Shown here: positions 43,897-51,197 of the stretch, one piece after another | Position numbering within the stretch: the first letter of the stretch is position 1 | How the letters are laid out: every line of letters begins with the position of its first letter | Assembly (NCBI GenBank): GCA_902518715.1 | Contig: CABYHU010000003.1 | Span: forward strand, 1 to 54,984 | Length of the DNA: 54,984 bases | Reading direction: 5' to 3' | Source of the DNA: an uncultured SAR86 cluster bacterium | GTDB lineage: Bacteria; Pseudomonadota; Gammaproteobacteria; Magnimaribacterales; D2472 | Notes under the pieces: generated by a model | Seen by the model: the letters and a program-made list of their open reading frames with translations, nothing else | The model's database searches: none | Told to the model about the DNA's origin: nothing | Position numbers and translations under genes: made by a program

Positions 43897-44475
43897 ATGG
43901 GAGCTATATCTGCGATTCGTCCTCCTGCTAAAATTGAGCAGAAAAATTCTATTGCTGTTAAACAATCTAACTTGGAAGTATGCAAGAATATAAAACATAT
44001 GCCATTTAAGGATTTGCTCTCCTCCATCACTAAAAAGCTAATGAGTTATGCATTGATGCTAACCAGTAATAACGAAGATGATGCGTTGGACTTAATCCAA
44101 TCGACTATTGAAAAACTTATAAAAAATAAAGAAACACTTCGAGCTTCTAATCAACCGTTAGCATACGCCAAGCAGATCTTAAAAAATAATTTCATTGATA
44201 ACTATCGAAAAGAAAAAAGAATGGTTTCTATTGAAGCAAATGATATTGCAATCAGCAATGAGGGGTTGCAAGAAGTATCTCTGGAGTATCAAGAAATGCT
44301 GAAGTGCTTAGGAGCTTTTGATGAAATCGATAGAACTATTTTAATGATGCTTGCAAAAGGACATACCTATACAGAAATTCAAGAAGTTGTCGGTGGTATC
44401 AGCATGGCAAATTTAAGAGTAAAAGCCAATAGAGCAAGAATTAGTCTTGCTAAGTGCATAGGTAGAAAATTATGA
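43897..44475 (+). CDS. ECF-type RNA polymerase sigma factor
   Basis: A 192-residue alternative sigma factor. Region 2 (about 45-110) has LMLTSNNEDDALDLIQSTIEKL and YAKQILKNNFIDNYRKEKR; region 4 (about 130-188) has FDEIDRTILMMLAKGHTYTEIQE with the HTH recognition part ANLRVKANRARISLAKCI. The first ~35 residues are an extension before region 2, or translation begins at Met35. Its TGA overlaps the start of the next gene (ATGA), the usual sigma/anti-sigma coupling. It lies behind an ECF-like promoter, implying autoregulation. Confidence 0.9.
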   Translation: MGAISAIRPPAKIEQKNSIAVKQSNLEVCKNIKHMPFKDLLSSITKKLMSYALMLTSNNEDDALDLIQSTIEKLIKNKETLRASNQPLAYAKQILKNNFIDNYRKEKRMVSIEANDIAISNEGLQEVSLEYQEMLKCLGAFDEIDRTILMMLAKGHTYTEIQEVVGGISMANLRVKANRARISLAKCIGRKL

Positions 44476-45140
44476 AAGAAGAAATACAACTAAAAATAAT
44501 AGAACTAGTGGATGAAGGTGCCACACTTGAGAGTTCAACGGAACTCAAAGCACTTGTTGAGGCATCCAAAGAAGCAACTAAATTGTATGAAAGCATTTTA
44601 GTTTCAGAGTCTATGCTTGAAAGCTTCTTTGGTGGAGAAAAAGCAAAAGCAATAGACAGCAAAATTGATGCTTTGGTTGAAGAAGAGTTAGCTAAACCTC
44701 AAACGGAATCAAAATTTAGCTTTAAGCCTGCTATTGGCTTTGCAGTTGCAGCTAGTCTTGCTGTCATTGCCCTAACCTTTATTGATCTTCCTTCAAATAC
44801 GGCTGTAAATAATGTTTCTGATGTTGAGAAAAGTCTTTATGCAGCAACTGAATATCCAGCTGAATTAATTATTGTTGAAGAAAGCAAGCCTTTGATAATT
44901 TCTGGTTCTGAAATGGATACGCTTTGGAGTACTGCAACTGAAATGGCAAAAGAGCTTGGCGCAGATAGGTATGAAATCATGTATGTAATGTATAAAGGCA
45001 ATAAGGATTCTTTTGTTAACTTCGATATCAATCAGCCCAGAGAAGATAAAGATTATTTTGTTGATCTTTCCCTGATTGAAGATCTAGAGAAACAGTTCAT
45101 TATTGATGAAGTAAAACGCCATATTTACTGTCGTTGTTAA
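44472..45140 (+). CDS. Putative anti-sigma factor (single-pass membrane)
   Basis: A 222-residue protein coupled to the sigma gene. An acidic helical N-terminal part (1-85) faces the cytoplasm, one membrane segment lies at about 90-110 (AIGFAVAASLAVIALTFI), and about 110 residues follow in the periplasm. No HxxxCxxC zinc motif (ZAS) is present, so it would be a non-zinc anti-sigma. The assignment rests on topology and operon context, not on sequence similarity. The C-terminal end RHIYCRC has two cysteines three positions apart that could sense redox state. Confidence 0.6.
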   Translation: MKEEIQLKIIELVDEGATLESSTELKALVEASKEATKLYESILVSESMLESFFGGEKAKAIDSKIDALVEEELAKPQTESKFSFKPAIGFAVAASLAVIALTFIDLPSNTAVNNVSDVEKSLYAATEYPAELIIVEESKPLIISGSEMDTLWSTATEMAKELGADRYEIMYVMYKGNKDSFVNFDINQPREDKDYFVDLSLIEDLEKQFIIDEVKRHIYCRC

Positions 45141-45146
45141 AAAATT

Positions 45147-45175
45147 TGTAACAAATCTCATCCTGCTACGTTACT
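45147..45175 (+). promoter_or_regulatory. Second ECF-type promoter
   Basis: TGTAAC (45147-45152), a 16-base spacer and CGTTACT (45169-45175). AAAAAATTT precedes the -35 as at 43840. It lies directly after the anti-sigma gene and about 30 bases before the next ATG. Confidence 0.65.
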
Positions 45176-45204
45176 GAAATAATCAACTTATTTTTGGAGT
45201 CAAT

Positions 45205-45894
45205 ATGGAAGAATATATCGGTTTTGGGATTACAATCCTCGCACTAACATCTTTAGTTTTATTATTTAAAAAAATCTTTAAAAGAAATAACAGCTCACTA
45301 GGAAATGGAGATGAGATTATCCTCGACAGTGATATGGTGCACTATGGACCCTTTTCAGGTAATCCAGGCCGACAACACTTTCGAAAATTTGTCTTCCTCT
45401 TTAGTATCTCATCTTCATTCCTTGCCGCCGATATTGATATCCAAACAATGGATAATTGGGGTATATCTTCTTTTGGCAATGAGCTTTTATATTTAGAAAA
45501 ACACTCTGAGAATGTTCAATCAACCCTTTTTATTGCAATGGAAAGGCCATTTTGTATTTGCGCAAACCCTTTGTTAACCGCGCCAGTAGGAAACTCTAGC
45601 TATAATCCAGGAGATAAAATAGAGGCAACGATGATTGTTGATCAACTTAAACCTAAAAAAATTCATTTCTATGTAGATACTATTTTTGAAAATGGTAATT
45701 ATTTGCTTAAACCTGTTAATTATCCGCCATTGCGATATGCAGAAATTATCAGAGTTAAATTTGCTACAAATGTTGAACTCGAAGATATGCTTTTCAACAC
45801 CAGAGGTATGTCTAATGCTATGAAGCAATCAGAAAGAATTTGTTTCAGCAACTATATACTGGATGAATCTAAAATGGATGAAACTAAGGTCTAA
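45205..45894 (+). CDS. Unknown membrane-anchored protein of the ECF module
   Basis: A 229-residue product with no family I recognise. An N-terminal membrane segment (about 5-22) with a basic flank (KKIFKRN) is followed by a polar stretch and a second hydrophobic stretch at about 62-75 (FVFLFSISSSFLAA) that looks like an internal signal peptide, then a soluble C-terminal domain of about 150 residues with PFCICANP and a second Cys in ERICFSNY. It may be a fusion of a small membrane protein with an exported domain. It stands behind the second ECF-like promoter and ends 2 bases before the convergent tRNA-Leu. Confidence 0.6.
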   Translation: MEEYIGFGITILALTSLVLLFKKIFKRNNSSLGNGDEIILDSDMVHYGPFSGNPGRQHFRKFVFLFSISSSFLAADIDIQTMDNWGISSFGNELLYLEKHSENVQSTLFIAMERPFCICANPLLTAPVGNSSYNPGDKIEATMIVDQLKPKKIHFYVDTIFENGNYLLKPVNYPPLRYAEIIRVKFATNVELEDMLFNTRGMSNAMKQSERICFSNYILDESKMDETKV

Positions 45895-45896
45895 AT

Positions 45897-45981
45897 TGGT
45901 AGGGATGGAGGGAGTCGAACCCCCACGCCTTGCGGCACTTGGTTCTAAGCCAAGCATGTCTACCAGTTCCATCACATCCCC
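45897..45981 (-). tRNA. tRNA-Leu (anticodon TAG)
   Basis: Class II tRNA on the minus strand, 85 bases: acceptor GGGGATG/CATCCCT with a G-U first pair, D-arm GGAACTGGTAGAC, anticodon stem CTTGG/CCAAG with loop CTTAGAA (TAG), a long variable arm (TGCCGCAAGGC), T-loop GTTCGACTC and encoded CCA at 45897-45899. Confidence 0.95.
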
Positions 45982-46009
45982 GGGGTAGAAGAATTATATA
46001 TTATCTTTC

Positions 46010-46894
46010 CTAGATTGATAGGATTGTTTTTGCAATTAGCTCTGGTTGATTTTCTTGAGAAAAATGTCCTGCATTAATTATTTGATGATTCATATCTTTA
46101 GCACCAGGGATCTTTTCTATGAAGAATTTTTCTCCACCTATAAAAGCCATATCGTGCTCACCAAAAAGAGTAATGGTGGGTTTATCAAAGCGTCTAAGGA
46201 CTTCCCATGCCTCTATATTTTCTTGAACTTGTGGATGCTCTTTAGTGATTGGAACTAAAGTAGGAAAAACTCTTGGCCCTGCTTTATATGAATCATCAGG
46301 AAAAGGAGCATTATAAGCTGCTATTTCAGCTTCACTAAGCTGTTTTAGACTACCTTGATAAACTATCTTTCCGCAGTCAAAGTCTTCAACATTTTGGCTG
46401 AAGTCCAGCCACTGCATAAAACCATCAGTTGCTCCGCTGCCAACAGGAAGGCCTGAGTTTGATACTACTAGTCCATCATATAAGTCTGGATATTTTGCTA
46501 ATAATCTAAGGCCGATCAGGCCTCCCCAATCTTGCGCAAAAAAAATGATGTTTTTTAAATCGAGTTTCTTTATTAATGTTTCAACCCACATAATGTGGTT
46601 TGCATAAGAATAATCCTCTCTTGATGAGGGCTTATCAGATTTACCAAATCCAATTAGATCAGGAGCAATAACTCTTTTGCCATTGGAAACTAAGACAGGG
46701 ATAATTTTTCTATATAGGTATGACCATGTAGGCTCGCCATGCATCAATAAGACAATTTCTTCAGATTCAGAGTTTTCATCAAGATAATGCATCCTTAAAG
46801 TCTTATCATCATGCTCTATATCAATATAATTTGGCTCAAAAGGATAATCTTCTAGATTATCAAAACATTCATCTGGGGTTCTTAAAATTTTCAT
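46010..46894 (-). CDS. Haloalkane dehalogenase-like alpha/beta hydrolase (HLD-I type)
   Basis: A 294-residue alpha/beta hydrolase. The oxyanion loop HGEPTW (52-57), the nucleophile Asp122 in QDWGG with the adjacent halide-binding Trp123, the acid Asp248 (GEHD) and His277 (AGHF) form the complete Asp-His-Asp set of HLD subfamily I (DhlA/DhmA). Such enzymes cleave carbon-halogen bonds; in marine bacteria natural bromo- or iodo-alkanes are possible substrates, though epoxide or ester hydrolysis cannot be excluded. It follows the long GST gene with a single base between. Confidence 0.85.
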   Translation of the reverse strand: MKILRTPDECFDNLEDYPFEPNYIDIEHDDKTLRMHYLDENSESEEIVLLMHGEPTWSYLYRKIIPVLVSNGKRVIAPDLIGFGKSDKPSSREDYSYANHIMWVETLIKKLDLKNIIFFAQDWGGLIGLRLLAKYPDLYDGLVVSNSGLPVGSGATDGFMQWLDFSQNVEDFDCGKIVYQGSLKQLSEAEIAAYNAPFPDDSYKAGPRVFPTLVPITKEHPQVQENIEAWEVLRRFDKPTITLFGEHDMAFIGGEKFFIEKIPGAKDMNHQIINAGHFSQENQPELIAKTILSI

Positions 46895-46895
46895 A

Positions 46896-47948
46896 TCAAC
46901 TTTTTAGCAATCTTTCACAACCAGAACCATCGAGGATTTCTAATACCTTAACTTTGTCCTTTTCAGAGAGACTTTCAAATTCTTCTCTTATCCACTTTAA
47001 GCACTTAGCCTGGTATGGAAAAGCTTTTTGACTCCACGCAACACCATCTATTTCCGTTTCCCAAGTTTCATCTCCATTTTCTAAAGCTTGAGCATTTGCT
47101 ATCAATGCCGGCACATAAACTTTACCAACCTCTGCAAAAAGCTCTTTGAGGCTACTTGGAATAGAGTCAACATCCAACCACTCTTTGTTCTCAATCTTTA
47201 AACCTGATAAGTCCTCCATTGAGTTTATCCAAGCAACTGTTCTCTTAGAAATTTCATGAGCTATATTCCTAGATGTTGGATCGAATCCAATTAATTGAGT
47301 AAGTTGGCCAAATATTGCGAAGTCTGCGGAGCTTGGTTTTTGTCCCAGAATGAATGGACTATTAGCAAAATGTTTTTCCATAATTGCCAGAAAACGTTTA
47401 TAGCTTTCTTCAATAACTGGTGCTGTCTTCTGGTTAGAACCAACTACCCACAACCTTTCAATCTGTCTTGGTCCTATATAGTCACTAAATTGTTTCCACT
47501 GCTCATCTGGTAGGCTTGAATTATGATTAAGGGGTAATAAAGAAGCTGCGTTTTCAGCATCCTCTTTAAAATGCCATCGGTAATGAAACATATATTTTGT
47601 AGCCCACTCATCGCCAAAATCTTCCAATAAAAAATTTAAAAAAGATAGGACGGGATTCTTTGGAATTACACTCCTTTCTAAATACTCTTTTTCAAAGCGT
47701 CTTAGTATCGGTGTAGAGTCAGTAACTGCCTCCATTTCTCCATCTTTATTTGGAAGAATAAATGTTGGAAGTAAGGCTGGTTTTGGTTTTTCAATGTTAA
47801 ATTTTGTAAAAATCTCATCGCTATCAAGAATAGTTCCTGGATCACCCCAAATAATTTCATAATTTATATGTCTGTATCTTAGTAAAGAAATCATTTTTCT
47901 TGTGTAAGGAGATGGAGGAGCCCCAATCAAAGTTATTCTTTCTTCCAT
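46896..47948 (-). CDS. Long glutathione S-transferase-like protein
   Basis: A 350-residue protein. The N-terminal thioredoxin fold starts with APPSPYTRKMISLLRYRHI and includes LLPTFILP and the SxPI-type turn DSTPILRR. The middle has the GST C-terminal helices (FILGQKPSSADFAIFGQLTQL). About 120 residues follow with no GST counterpart (ending in GSGCERLL), making it much longer than typical GSTs (200-230). It is just upstream of the dehalogenase-like gene, so the pair may act on a reactive halogenated or epoxide compound. Confidence 0.8.
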   Translation of the reverse strand: MEERITLIGAPPSPYTRKMISLLRYRHINYEIIWGDPGTILDSDEIFTKFNIEKPKPALLPTFILPNKDGEMEAVTDSTPILRRFEKEYLERSVIPKNPVLSFLNFLLEDFGDEWATKYMFHYRWHFKEDAENAASLLPLNHNSSLPDEQWKQFSDYIGPRQIERLWVVGSNQKTAPVIEESYKRFLAIMEKHFANSPFILGQKPSSADFAIFGQLTQLIGFDPTSRNIAHEISKRTVAWINSMEDLSGLKIENKEWLDVDSIPSSLKELFAEVGKVYVPALIANAQALENGDETWETEIDGVAWSQKAFPYQAKCLKWIREEFESLSEKDKVKVLEILDGSGCERLLKS

Positions 47949-47951
47949 ACT

Positions 47952-48164
47952 TTAAAGAACTCCCAAGAGGCTAAGAGCTATCAAAATACTTACAAAAGTT
48001 AGAATAAGAAAAATATAGAATTCTTTCATCCTATTGAAGTTAAAAGCATTATAGGTCATGCCAGAGAGAATGATTGGAAGAATAACAATGAAAATACTGC
48101 CAGCCAAGATTATAAGTGGCACGAATGCTAATAAAGTTAGTGCCTGAAGAATATATCTATTCAT
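47952..48164 (-). CDS. Small two-helix membrane protein
   Basis: A 70-residue protein with hydrophobic segments at about 6-32 and 48-68 joined by a loop with NFNRMKE. No family recognised. It overlaps the upstream coiled-coil gene by 8 bases and is 3 bases before the GST gene, so it belongs to the same transcript. It could anchor or partner the coiled-coil protein. Confidence 0.55.
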   Translation of the reverse strand: MNRYILQALTLLAFVPLIILAGSIFIVILPIILSGMTYNAFNFNRMKEFYIFLILTFVSILIALSLLGVL

Positions 48165-48768
48165 CTATAACAACTTCATTATTTATAGAGTTTTGAATCT
48201 CAAGAAGAATCTGATTATTTTGAGTTCTGTAAGCTTCAAGAGCTTGAACAGACTCCTCTATAAAAAGAATTTGTCTTTTAAGAGATCTTATTTCAGATAC
48301 TGACTGGCTGACAGTTCCTGATAAGTCAGGCTGATTTTCAATTGACTGAGTTAAATTGTTTAATTCAGTATTGATTGAAGCTATAGCATCATCGATTTCT
48401 TTATCCGTTTTATTATATTTTTGGATAAGCTCATTTAAACTTTTCGTAAGTTTTTCGATATTAACTTTATTTCTTTTGTTGCTAAGGTCCCAAAGTTTTC
48501 TAATCTCTTTGTCTAAAAATTGAAGTTCTGCACCAACTTCAATGAGGGAGTCTGAATTTACCTCATCTAACATAAGAAGTTGATCTTCAATTTTAGACAA
48601 TCTGTCATCTAATGATGCAGAGGTTGAATCAATTTTAGTACTTGTTTGCTCAGATCTTAGAAGCAAGAAGAGAACTGCGCCGAGTATGGCAACAAATATT
48701 ATGCCAAGCATCAAGCTACTATTTTTTTGTGGCTTAAAGTTAATACTATCTTCTCTGCTTACTTTCAT
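48157..48768 (-). CDS. Membrane-anchored coiled-coil protein, unknown
   Basis: A 203-residue protein with one membrane segment at about 20-38 (LMLGIIFVAILGAVLFLLL) and then a long alpha-helical region with heptads of Leu and Ile (LDDRLSKIEDQLLMLDEV, IRSLKRQILFIEESVQALEAY). Topology predicts a short cytoplasmic N-terminus and a periplasmic coiled coil. No family recognised; it resembles structural envelope scaffolds. It starts the minus-strand series 48768-46010. Confidence 0.6.
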   Translation of the reverse strand: MKVSREDSINFKPQKNSSLMLGIIFVAILGAVLFLLLRSEQTSTKIDSTSASLDDRLSKIEDQLLMLDEVNSDSLIEVGAELQFLDKEIRKLWDLSNKRNKVNIEKLTKSLNELIQKYNKTDKEIDDAIASINTELNNLTQSIENQPDLSGTVSQSVSEIRSLKRQILFIEESVQALEAYRTQNNQILLEIQNSINNEVVIDE

Positions 48769-48846
48769 AAGTTAATTTATATATTTTTTTAAAAGTAATA
48801 TAATTTATTAGCTTTGTAAAAGTATATTTTAACTGAAAAAAAAATT

Positions 48847-49962
48847 ATGAATCTAGATTTCTCAGACGACCAAAAACTTCTTCAAGAAGAAGCTAAAAAA
48901 TTTTTAACTAAAGAAGATGCTCTAAAAATAAATAGAGCGGTTATGGATAGCGAAAAAACTTATGACCAAGACCTTTGGAATAAGATTGTAGAGCTTGGAT
49001 GGACAGGTATTAGAATACCCGAAGAGTATCAAGGGTTGGGGCTTTCTCATTTAGAGTTATGCGTTATTGCTGAAGAGCTAGGAAGACAGCTTGCTCCAGT
49101 ACCCTTCTCCTCCTCAGTATATTTGTTTACTGAAACCTTAATTGAATTTGGAAGTGAGGAGCAAAAACATGCAATCCTTCCAAAATTAGTAACAGGAGAC
49201 GTGATTGGAACTCTTGCAATTGCTGAAACAAATTCAGCTCCTACCAAAAGCAATATTTCCGTGGAACTTAAAGATGGAAAACTTTCAGGAACTAAGATTG
49301 CTGTCCCTGATGCAGAAGTAGCTACTCATGCAGTTGTGGTAGCAAAAAATGGTGATAGTGTCTCTTTATGTGTTGCAGATCTGAATTCAGATGATGTTGA
49401 TATTACAGTACAAAGAAATATCGATGAAAGCAGAGGCTATTATTCAGTTTCTTTTGATGGCGCTAACGCTGAAGTAGTTGGCGATGAGGAATCAGGTTGG
49501 TCAAACCTTGAAAAAATTATGGACCATGCCGCGGTTTTATTTTCCTTTGAACAAATAGGCGGTGCTCAAGCAAGTCTAGATATGGCAAATACATATGCAA
49601 AAGAAAGATATGCATTTGGAAGACCAATAGGATCTTTCCAATCTATGAAACATAAATTAGCTGACATGTATGTAGCTTTAACTCTAGCTAAATCGAACTC
49701 TTTTTATGGAGCATGGGCTCTATCCTCAAATGCAGCTGAACTTCCAACGGCTGCTGCTACGGCCAGAGTTTCTGCAACCAAAGCTTTTCAGCTATGTTCT
49801 CAAGAAAATATTCAAACGCATGGCGGTAACGGGTTTACATGGGAATATGACTGTCATATGTTTTATAAAAGATCAAAAGTGCTTTCACTTAACTTGGGTT
49901 CGCTGCCATCATGGCGCGAAAAACTTATTAAAAGCTTAGAACAAGCAAATATTAAACTATAG
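48847..49962 (+). CDS. Acyl-CoA dehydrogenase, likely subunit of a heteromer
   Basis: A 371-residue flavoenzyme-family protein. Seen: NLDFSDDQKLLQEEAKKFL, YQGLGLSHLELCVIAEELGRQLAPVP, GTLAIAE, the FAD-binding RYAFGRPIGSFQSMKHKLADM and QTHGGNGFTWEYDCH. The stretch where most members have YEGT reads LNLGS, so the usual catalytic Glu is absent. Together with the next gene (8-base gap) it forms a FadE-type pair like the alpha2beta2 acyl-CoA dehydrogenases of steroid side-chain breakdown. Confidence 0.88.
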   Translation: MNLDFSDDQKLLQEEAKKFLTKEDALKINRAVMDSEKTYDQDLWNKIVELGWTGIRIPEEYQGLGLSHLELCVIAEELGRQLAPVPFSSSVYLFTETLIEFGSEEQKHAILPKLVTGDVIGTLAIAETNSAPTKSNISVELKDGKLSGTKIAVPDAEVATHAVVVAKNGDSVSLCVADLNSDDVDITVQRNIDESRGYYSVSFDGANAEVVGDEESGWSNLEKIMDHAAVLFSFEQIGGAQASLDMANTYAKERYAFGRPIGSFQSMKHKLADMYVALTLAKSNSFYGAWALSSNAAELPTAAATARVSATKAFQLCSQENIQTHGGNGFTWEYDCHMFYKRSKVLSLNLGSLPSWREKLIKSLEQANIKL

Positions 49963-49970
49963 GAGAAAAT

Positions 49971-51197
49971 ATGGATTTTAATGATACTCCACAAGAAGCA
50001 GAATTTAGGGCTAAGTGCAGAGCTTGGTTAGAAGCCAATGCTGAGCTCAAAACAAAGAAGACTAATTCTGCTAAAAATATGAATGTTGGTAATAAAAGTT
50101 TGCTAGAAGCAGCTGCTGAATGGCAGAAGAAAAAATATGATGCTGGCTGGGCAATGATCCATTGGCCAAAAGAATTTGGAGGAATCGGTGCTACGCCTAT
50201 TGAAAGGATTATCTGGGCACAAGAGGAGTCAAAGTTTAATGTTCCTAAAGGCGTTTATGAGATCGGTCTTGGTATGGCTGGTCCTGTAATGATGGAATAT
50301 GCAACTGATGAGCAAAAAGAAAGATACTTACCTCCAATGGCTGAAGGAAAAGAAATATGGTGTCAGTTGTTTTCAGAGCCATCTGCTGGTTCTGATGTTG
50401 CTGGTCTCAGATCAAAAGCTGTTCAAGATGGAGAGAATTGGATTGTAAATGGTCAAAAAGTATGGACTTCTGGTGCACATTTCTCTGACTTTGGTATTTT
50501 AGTTGTCAGACATGATCCTGGTTTAGAAAAACATAAAGGTCTAACCTTTTTCTTTGTTGATATGAAATCTCCAGGTATTGAAGTTAAGCCTATCAAACAG
50601 CTAACTGGCGGATCCAGTTTCAATGAAGTCTATTTTAATGATGTGGTTATACCTGACTCACAAAGACTTGGTGAAATTGGTGATGGATGGAAAGTTGCTA
50701 TCACAACTCTAATGAATGAAAGGCTTGCAGTTGGTGATGCTGATGGAGTGGATGCTAATGAAGCTTTTGAACTTGCAAAAAAACATGACAAGGATGGAGA
50801 ACAGCTCATTGACAATAATGCTGTAAGGGAGTCTATTGCTGATTGGTATTGTGAGGCATCAGGACTTAAAAATACAAAACTTAGAACTATGTCGGCTCTT
50901 TCCAGAGGTGATACTCCTGGACCCGAAGCTTCAATTACAAAAATTGTAAGTGCTAATAAGCTTCAAGCAATAGGTAACTTTGGAATGGACTCATCAGACA
51001 TGTCAGGCATGCTGATGGATGAGGAATCTGATTTTATAAAATTTCAAATGGCATGGATGGGTGCAGCTGGCTTGAGAATAGCCGGTGGAACCGATGAAAT
51101 CCTTAAAAATATTATTGCAGAGCGTGTCCTTGGTCTACCTCAAGAAGCAAGAGCTGATAAGGGTCTTGCCTTTAAGGATATACCTAGCGGATCTTAA
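49971..51197 (+). CDS. Acyl-CoA dehydrogenase, second subunit of pair
   Basis: A 408-residue protein with LFSEPSAGSDVAGLRSKA, NGQKVWTSGAHFSDFGIL, IKQLTGGSSFNEVYFNDV and the C-terminal IAGGTDEILKNIIAERVLG. The Glu of YEGT is replaced by Gly (AGGT), as in other heteromer-forming ACADs where the base lies elsewhere. An AGGAGA ribosome site precedes the ATG. Its stop shares TTAA with the convergent alkylsulfatase-like gene. Confidence 0.9.
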   Translation: MDFNDTPQEAEFRAKCRAWLEANAELKTKKTNSAKNMNVGNKSLLEAAAEWQKKKYDAGWAMIHWPKEFGGIGATPIERIIWAQEESKFNVPKGVYEIGLGMAGPVMMEYATDEQKERYLPPMAEGKEIWCQLFSEPSAGSDVAGLRSKAVQDGENWIVNGQKVWTSGAHFSDFGILVVRHDPGLEKHKGLTFFFVDMKSPGIEVKPIKQLTGGSSFNEVYFNDVVIPDSQRLGEIGDGWKVAITTLMNERLAVGDADGVDANEAFELAKKHDKDGEQLIDNNAVRESIADWYCEASGLKNTKLRTMSALSRGDTPGPEASITKIVSANKLQAIGNFGMDSSDMSGMLMDEESDFIKFQMAWMGAAGLRIAGGTDEILKNIIAERVLGLPQEARADKGLAFKDIPSGS

